The notes under the pieces are model-generated. The model searched no databases and was not told where the DNA came from. It was given only the letters and a program-made list of their open reading frames with translations. From NCBI GenBank assembly GCA_013540605.1, contig JABVCK010000002.1, positions 1-32,338 on the forward strand: a stretch of 32,338 nt of DNA, written 5' to 3'. Source of the DNA: Bacillota bacterium (GTDB taxonomy: Bacteria; Bacillota; Clostridia; Ch29). Shown piece by piece: positions 28,133-32,338 of the stretch. The translations under genes and the position numbers were made by a program. Positions within the stretch are counted from its first letter, which is position 1. The number at the start of each line of letters is the position of its first letter.

Positions 28133-30631
28133 TTATTTTCCGCAACACTTTTTATATTTCTTCCCGCTGCCGCAGGGGCAGGGGTCATTTCTTCCAACCT
28201 TCTCGCCTTTGGTTACCGGTTTCTTTGGCGTTTCGCCGTGGGATGCTTCCACCGGCTGGGCAACCCTCTCACGGACAGGTATCTGCTCAAGCTGGACATG
28301 ATACAGGTATTTTATCGTATCCTCCTTGATGGTCTTTATCATCTCGTGGAACATATCGTATCCTTCCACCTGGTAAGCCCTCACGGGGTCTTCCTGCCCG
28401 TAGGCCCTCAGTCCGATGCCCTGCCTTAACTGGTCCATGCTGTCGATATGGTCCATCCATTTCATATCCACTACCCTGAGAAGTATGACCCTCTCGAGTT
28501 CCCTCATCCGCTCGCTGCCAATCTTCTGCTCCTTATTATCATACACCTTAAGGGCGATTTCCATGAGCATTTCCCGCAAACCTTCCCGGGTAAGTTCTTC
28601 AACATCCGCTATCTTCAGAGAATTCTTTGGTAAAAAGATATTTTCCGCATACTCCTGAAGCCCCTTAATATCCCATTCCTCCGGATACTGGCTGCCGGTG
28701 GTGTAGATGTCCAGCATACCATCTATAACATCTCCGAGCATCTCCATTATCTGGTCCTTTATGTCTTCGCCCTCCAGGACCCTTCGTCTCTGGGCGTATA
28801 TTACCTCCCTCTGCTTGTTCATTACGTCGTCATACTGCAAAACATGCTTCCTGATATCAAAGTTCCTGGCCTCAACCTTCTTTTGGGCGTTTTCTATGGC
28901 CTTGGAGAGTATATTGTGTTCTATGGGCTGGCTATCGTCAAAGCCCAGCCTGTCTATCATTCCCATGATTTTTTCGGAACCGAACAGCCTCATCAGGTCA
29001 TCTTCAAGGGAAATATAGAACTGGGACGACCCGCGGTCACCCTGCCTGCCCGAACGCCCTCTGAGCTGGTTGTCGATACGCCTGCTCTCATGCCGCTCGG
29101 TACCTATCACGTGGAGCCCTCCGATGTCCTTTATCCCGTCGCCGAGTACTATGTCGGTACCTCTACCGGCCATATTGGTGGATATGGTGACAGCTCCCCT
29201 TTGCCCCGCCTGCGCGATTATCTGGGCTTCCTTTTCGTGGTACTTGGCATTGAGCACTTCGTGCCTAATGCCTTTTTTGGCAAGCATCCTGCTGAGGAGC
29301 TCGGACTTTTCTATGCTTATGGTACCTACGAGAACCGGCTGGCCAACGGAATGCCGCTGTGCGATCTCATCCACGACCGCTTTGAATTTGCCTTCAGTCG
29401 TCCTGTAAACAAGGTCCGGCATATCATCCCTTATCATGGGCATATTGGTAGGCACTACCACCACGTCCATGCCGTATATAGCCCGGAACTCATCCTCTTC
29501 TGTCTTTGCGGTACCGGTCATACCTGCCAGCTTCTTAAACATCCTGAAATAATTCTGGAAAGTTATGGTGGCAAGGGTTTTTGATTCCCGCTCCACCCTA
29601 ACTCCCTCCTTTGCCTCGATTGCCTGGTGCAGCCCGTCGCTGTACCTTCTGCCGAACATAAGCCTTCCCGTGAACTCGTCGACTATTATCACCTGGTCAT
29701 CCTTGACGACATAGTCAATATCCCGTTTCATGAGGTTATGGGCCTTAAGGGCCTGGTTAATATGGTGGGAAATCTCCATATTCTCGGGATCAGCCAGGTT
29801 CTCCACGTTAAAGAAATGTTCCGCCTTTTTTACGCCCTCTTCCGTAAGCGTCACGGTATTGGCCTTTTCATCTATGGTAAAATGTTCTTCCAGCCTAAGG
29901 CCCTTTACAAAGCCGTCCACAATCGAATACAGCTTGGTGGATTTCTCGCTGGCCCCGGAGATTATCAGCGGCGTTCTGGCCTCGTCTATCAGGATACTGT
30001 CGACCTCGTCGATTATCGCGTAATTGAGGCCCCGCTGCACCATCTGGTCCTTGTATATGACCATGTTGTCCCTGAGGTAGTCAAAACCGAACTCGTTGTT
30101 GGTGCCATAGGTAATGTCCGCGCCGTAGGCCCTCTTCCTATCCTCGAAATCCAGGCCATGCACGATCAGGCCGACTTCCAGCCCCAGAAACCTGTACACC
30201 TCTCCCATCCACTGGCTGTCCCTTGTGGCAAGATAATCGTTAACGGTGACGATGTGAACTCCTTCTCCGGTAAGGGCATTAAGGTATGCCGGAAGCGTAG
30301 CCACCAGCGTCTTGCCTTCACCGGTCTTCATCTCTGCAATCCTGCCCTGGTGAAGGACTATTCCTCCCAGAAGCTGCACCGGAAAATGCCTCATCTTCAA
30401 TACCCTTGCCGCGGCCTCCCTTACAACGGCAAAGGCCTCAACCAGAAGGTCATCCAGGCTTTCTCCGTGCTGCAGCCTTTCTCTGAACTCCCCGGTTTTG
30501 GCTTTCAGCTGCTCGTCGGAAAGGGCGCTTATCTCAGGCCCAAGGGCTTCAATCTGCTCTACGGTACGATTTAGCCTTTTTACTTCTCTATTATTAGGGT
30601 CGCCAAAAACTTTCGCAAGTATATTTGACAT
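28133..30631 (-). CDS. secA: Protein translocase ATPase SecA
   Basis: Motor that drives unfolded proteins through SecYEG. The 832-aa protein has Walker [13 protein letters not shown] near residue 100, [15 protein letters not shown], the preprotein cross-linking domain, [11 protein letters not shown], and a C-terminal zinc motif [14 protein letters not shown] set the start at ATG 30631 (GAGGTG 7 nt upstream). A longer frame to 30694 would translate the promoter. It is first in a secA-prfB operon. Confidence 0.98.
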   Translation of the reverse strand: MSNILAKVFGDPNNREVKRLNRTVEQIEALGPEISALSDEQLKAKTGEFRERLQHGESLDDLLVEAFAVVREAAARVLKMRHFPVQLLGGIVLHQGRIAEMKTGEGKTLVATLPAYLNALTGEGVHIVTVNDYLATRDSQWMGEVYRFLGLEVGLIVHGLDFEDRKRAYGADITYGTNNEFGFDYLRDNMVIYKDQMVQRGLNYAIIDEVDSILIDEARTPLIISGASEKSTKLYSIVDGFVKGLRLEEHFTIDEKANTVTLTEEGVKKAEHFFNVENLADPENMEISHHINQALKAHNLMKRDIDYVVKDDQVIIVDEFTGRLMFGRRYSDGLHQAIEAKEGVRVERESKTLATITFQNYFRMFKKLAGMTGTAKTEEDEFRAIYGMDVVVVPTNMPMIRDDMPDLVYRTTEGKFKAVVDEIAQRHSVGQPVLVGTISIEKSELLSRMLAKKGIRHEVLNAKYHEKEAQIIAQAGQRGAVTISTNMAGRGTDIVLGDGIKDIGGLHVIGTERHESRRIDNQLRGRSGRQGDRGSSQFYISLEDDLMRLFGSEKIMGMIDRLGFDDSQPIEHNILSKAIENAQKKVEARNFDIRKHVLQYDDVMNKQREVIYAQRRRVLEGEDIKDQIMEMLGDVIDGMLDIYTTGSQYPEEWDIKGLQEYAENIFLPKNSLKIADVEELTREGLREMLMEIALKVYDNKEQKIGSERMRELERVILLRVVDMKWMDHIDSMDQLRQGIGLRAYGQEDPVRAYQVEGYDMFHEMIKTIKEDTIKYLYHVQLEQIPVRERVAQPVEASHGETPKKPVTKGEKVGRNDPCPCGSGKKYKKCCGK

Positions 30632-30665
30632 TGATATGCACCTCGCGGTTTTTAATTCAAATACG

Positions 30666-30694
30666 ATTCTACCACGAATTATATTATAAGGCAA
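30666..30694 (-). promoter_or_regulatory. Candidate sigma-A promoter of secA
   Basis: On the minus strand TTGCCT (30694-30689), 17 nt, TAGAAT (30671-30666), about 35 nt before the secA ATG. The -35 is only a partial match. Confidence 0.55.
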
Positions 30695-30708
30695 TCAAAC
30701 GGGGCGCA

Positions 30709-30732
30709 AAACAAAAACCCCTGTCCGGGGTT
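30709..30732 (-). terminator. Terminator after DUF5317 gene
   Basis: AACCCC (30716-30721) pairs with GGGGTT (30727-30732), followed on the minus strand by TTTTTGTTTT. It overlaps the stop of the upstream gene and separates it from the secA promoter. Confidence 0.75.
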
Positions 30733-31328
30733 CATATCCTGCTCTTATACTTAAACCTTATCATGTGGCTTTCGCTCTTCCGCTTTTCCAGAAACATCGC
30801 CCGCTGAACGAACAGGAATATTCCGATGGAGATCAGTATATCGCCAACGCTTAACACCTTTGGGAACGGGTAGCCCGCAGGCAGCACAAAAATGTCGGCC
30901 AGAAAAGGCAGCCTGGTTGCTTCGGTCAGGGGCCGGTGCGTCACATAACCTCCTGCGCTGATCATCTGCGCCGAATTCTCCAAGCCCGCCCGCAGCAGCC
31001 CGGGAATGGATATGGGCATCGCTCCTCCGTTAAGCGTTATTACCAAAAAGTTCAGAAACGACCCCAGGAATACCACCCACATGGAAGGATATTCCCTGTT
31101 CGACATAATCCCTATAAACAATATGAGGTAAGACAGTATATGCAGGTACATGCTGTACCTCGCCGCTATCTGAATACCGGCGGAAACTGCAAACAGCGCG
31201 CCGAACTCTATGGCGAAGGACAGCAGGAACAGCCACCAGTTGTGTATCTGTACCTGTCCCAGACACCTGAACTTCCCGCCCCTGATCTTTCCCACCACGA
31301 GTGCAAAGCAAAGTCCCTCAATAAGCAA
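30732..31328 (-). CDS. DUF5317 family membrane protein
   Basis: A 198-aa protein with about five hydrophobic segments. It contains NGGAMPISIPGLL, then ADIFVLPAGYPFPKVLSVGDILISIGIFLFVQ, which I recognise as the DUF5317 pattern. Function is unknown. The TTG start at 31328 overlaps the end of the HD-GYP gene by 11 nt, and AAGGGG lies about 10 nt upstream. Tight overlap suggests the two proteins are made together, perhaps as partners at the membrane. Confidence 0.75.
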   Translation of the reverse strand: MLIEGLCFALVVGKIRGGKFRCLGQVQIHNWWLFLLSFAIEFGALFAVSAGIQIAARYSMYLHILSYLILFIGIMSNREYPSMWVVFLGSFLNFLVITLNGGAMPISIPGLLRAGLENSAQMISAGGYVTHRPLTEATRLPFLADIFVLPAGYPFPKVLSVGDILISIGIFLFVQRAMFLEKRKSESHMIRFKYKSRI

Positions 31329-32338
31329 CGTTAAACAACCCCTTATCCAATGTTTTGATCAATGCGTCGGCTACTTTAGGATGAAACTGCCGTCCGGCCT
31401 CCTCCGCGATGATGCTCCTCGCCTTGTCCACCGGCAGGGCCTTCCTGTACGGCCTGTCGTTGGTCATGGCGTCAAAGGCGTCGGCCACGGCCAGTATATA
31501 TGCCTCAATGGGAACCTCGTCTCCCTTCAGGCCGTCGGGGTACCCCCTGCCGTCGTACCTCTCATGATGGTGCCTGATGATCTTTGAAGCTTCCCTGAGA
31601 AAATCTATATCCTTTAGAATCTCCGAACCTATCACAGGATGCTCCCTGATCTGCGCAAACTCCTCCGTGCTCAGCATCCCTTCTTTATTCAACACCCCGT
31701 CGGCAATGCCGATCTTGCCGATGTCATGGAGGAGGGCAGCATACCTGATCTTGTCGATCCTGCTTTCGGACAGCTTCAGTTCTTCGGCGATGGCCACGGC
31801 GTACTCCCCGACCCTTTCCGCGTGGCCGCTGGTCACGGGGTCCTTGGCCTCCAGGGCCCTTGAAAGGGCCTCCACCGTCTCGAGGTAGCTCCTCTTCAGG
31901 TCCATGTACAGCTTGAAGGAATACCGGGCCATCAGCAGCGGGCCGAAGAACAGCAGCACGCCGATATATCCGTAGTTCTGGTACGCTATGGCCAGTATTA
32001 CGCCGAGGGGCGACATGATAAGATAGTTTTGTATGGTCCATTTCACATTCTGATTCCAGATTGACCTGAAGCCCTGGTTCAACAGGTTGGAAATCAGGAG
32101 CGTCACCAAAGAAGTATTGATTGCCAGAAAAATAAAGGAAGCTGCTGCAACGGGAATCATTGCATGCGGTAAGCTGATATCTCCGCCATGCGTATATAAA
32201 ACCCTATAAGCAATAGCGCTTGCCAGCGATGCGATAAAAAAGTTAGAAACATTAAACGCGGTCTTGTAGAACGGCGTGTTGAATATATGATAGTTTTTCC
32301 CGTCCCTCCTGTATAATGCAAAGGAATTGGCCGTAGCA
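31318..32338 (-). CDS. Membrane HD-GYP phosphodiesterase (5' end outside window)
   Basis: Probably degrades the second messenger cyclic di-GMP. The C-terminal HD-GYP domain is complete: ALLHDIGKIG, REHPVIGSEIL, HHHERYDGRGYPDGL and ADAFDAMTNDRPYR, with all metal ligands apparent. The N-terminal half is a multi-helix membrane region. The frame stays open past the ATG at 32160 to the window edge (it reads ...ASAIAYRVLYTHGGDISLPHA before that Met), so the true start is beyond 32338. The gene overlaps the DUF5317 gene. Confidence 0.9.
   Translation of the reverse strand, partial: ATANSFALYRRDGKNYHIFNTPFYKTAFNVSNFFIASLASAIAYRVLYTHGGDISLPHAMIPVAAASFIFLAINTSLVTLLISNLLNQGFRSIWNQNVKWTIQNYLIMSPLGVILAIAYQNYGYIGVLLFFGPLLMARYSFKLYMDLKRSYLETVEALSRALEAKDPVTSGHAERVGEYAVAIAEELKLSESRIDKIRYAALLHDIGKIGIADGVLNKEGMLSTEEFAQIREHPVIGSEILKDIDFLREASKIIRHHHERYDGRGYPDGLKGDEVPIEAYILAVADAFDAMTNDRPYRKALPVDKARSIIAEEAGRQFHPKVADALIKTLDKGLFNVAY

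Noticed and set aside
29627-30574. A 315-codon plus-strand open frame opposite secA
   Set aside because: It is antisense to a certain gene, lacks a ribosome site and shows no recognisable domain. The same holds for long frames opposite groEL (6342-7412) and guaA/guaB (1298-2536).
30632-30694. Longer N-terminus of SecA
   Set aside because: It covers the predicted promoter; homologues start close to [11 protein letters not shown], where a good ribosome site is present.

Overview
The window looks like chromosomal DNA of a spore-forming, anaerobic member of the Clostridia (Firmicutes). Support comes from a CotF-type spore coat gene, Rex with an apparent operator in front of its own gene, CIRCE-controlled groESL, a BirA-type box in front of bioY, a secA-prfB pair, strong AGGAGG-like ribosome binding sites and near-consensus sigma-A promoters. 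I do not name a genus. No rRNA, tRNA, CRISPR array or intact transposase was seen.

Layout. 1-796 is a scarred left end: a bidirectional terminator, a possible DUF6431-like relic, a repeat element, and a probable antitoxin next to a C-terminal scrap that looks like its RelE/ParE toxin. Then come guaB-guaA (minus), three small plus-strand genes (a one-helix membrane protein and two coat/ferritin-like proteins), dapB, groES-groEL with CIRCE, an OGG-type glycosylase, a PTS_EIIC_2 permease and gdhA (all minus). Next are rex and a P-loop/Asp23 fusion gene (minus), an ABC-F gene (plus), gntR-asparaginase (minus), a radical SAM-PDZ-DUF512 gene divergent from bioY, the t6A cluster tsaE-tsaB-rimI-tsaD (minus), an amidohydrolase, an MFS transporter, tex, prfB (with its programmed +1 frameshift), secA, a DUF5317 membrane protein, and an HD-GYP gene that runs off the right edge.

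The genes are mostly housekeeping: purine synthesis, lysine/cell wall, chaperones, tRNA modification, secretion and translation termination. Several regulatory circuits can be read directly: HrcA/CIRCE at groES, a Rex-like operator on the rex promoter, a 14-bp palindrome on the gntR -10 box, and a BirA-like box at bioY that may also affect the divergent radical SAM gene.

Two non-genic signals stand out. First, nine intergenic elements (about 85 units in all) are built from 7-nt units. Eight fit G-N-T-N-N-N-A or its complement, and the ninth uses a G-rich variant. Six overlap a stop codon and two more lie within 2 nt of one. Second, the convergent bioY/tsaD intergenic region holds three perfect DnaA boxes (TTATCCACA) and several near-matches in 135 bp, far from any visible dnaA gene.
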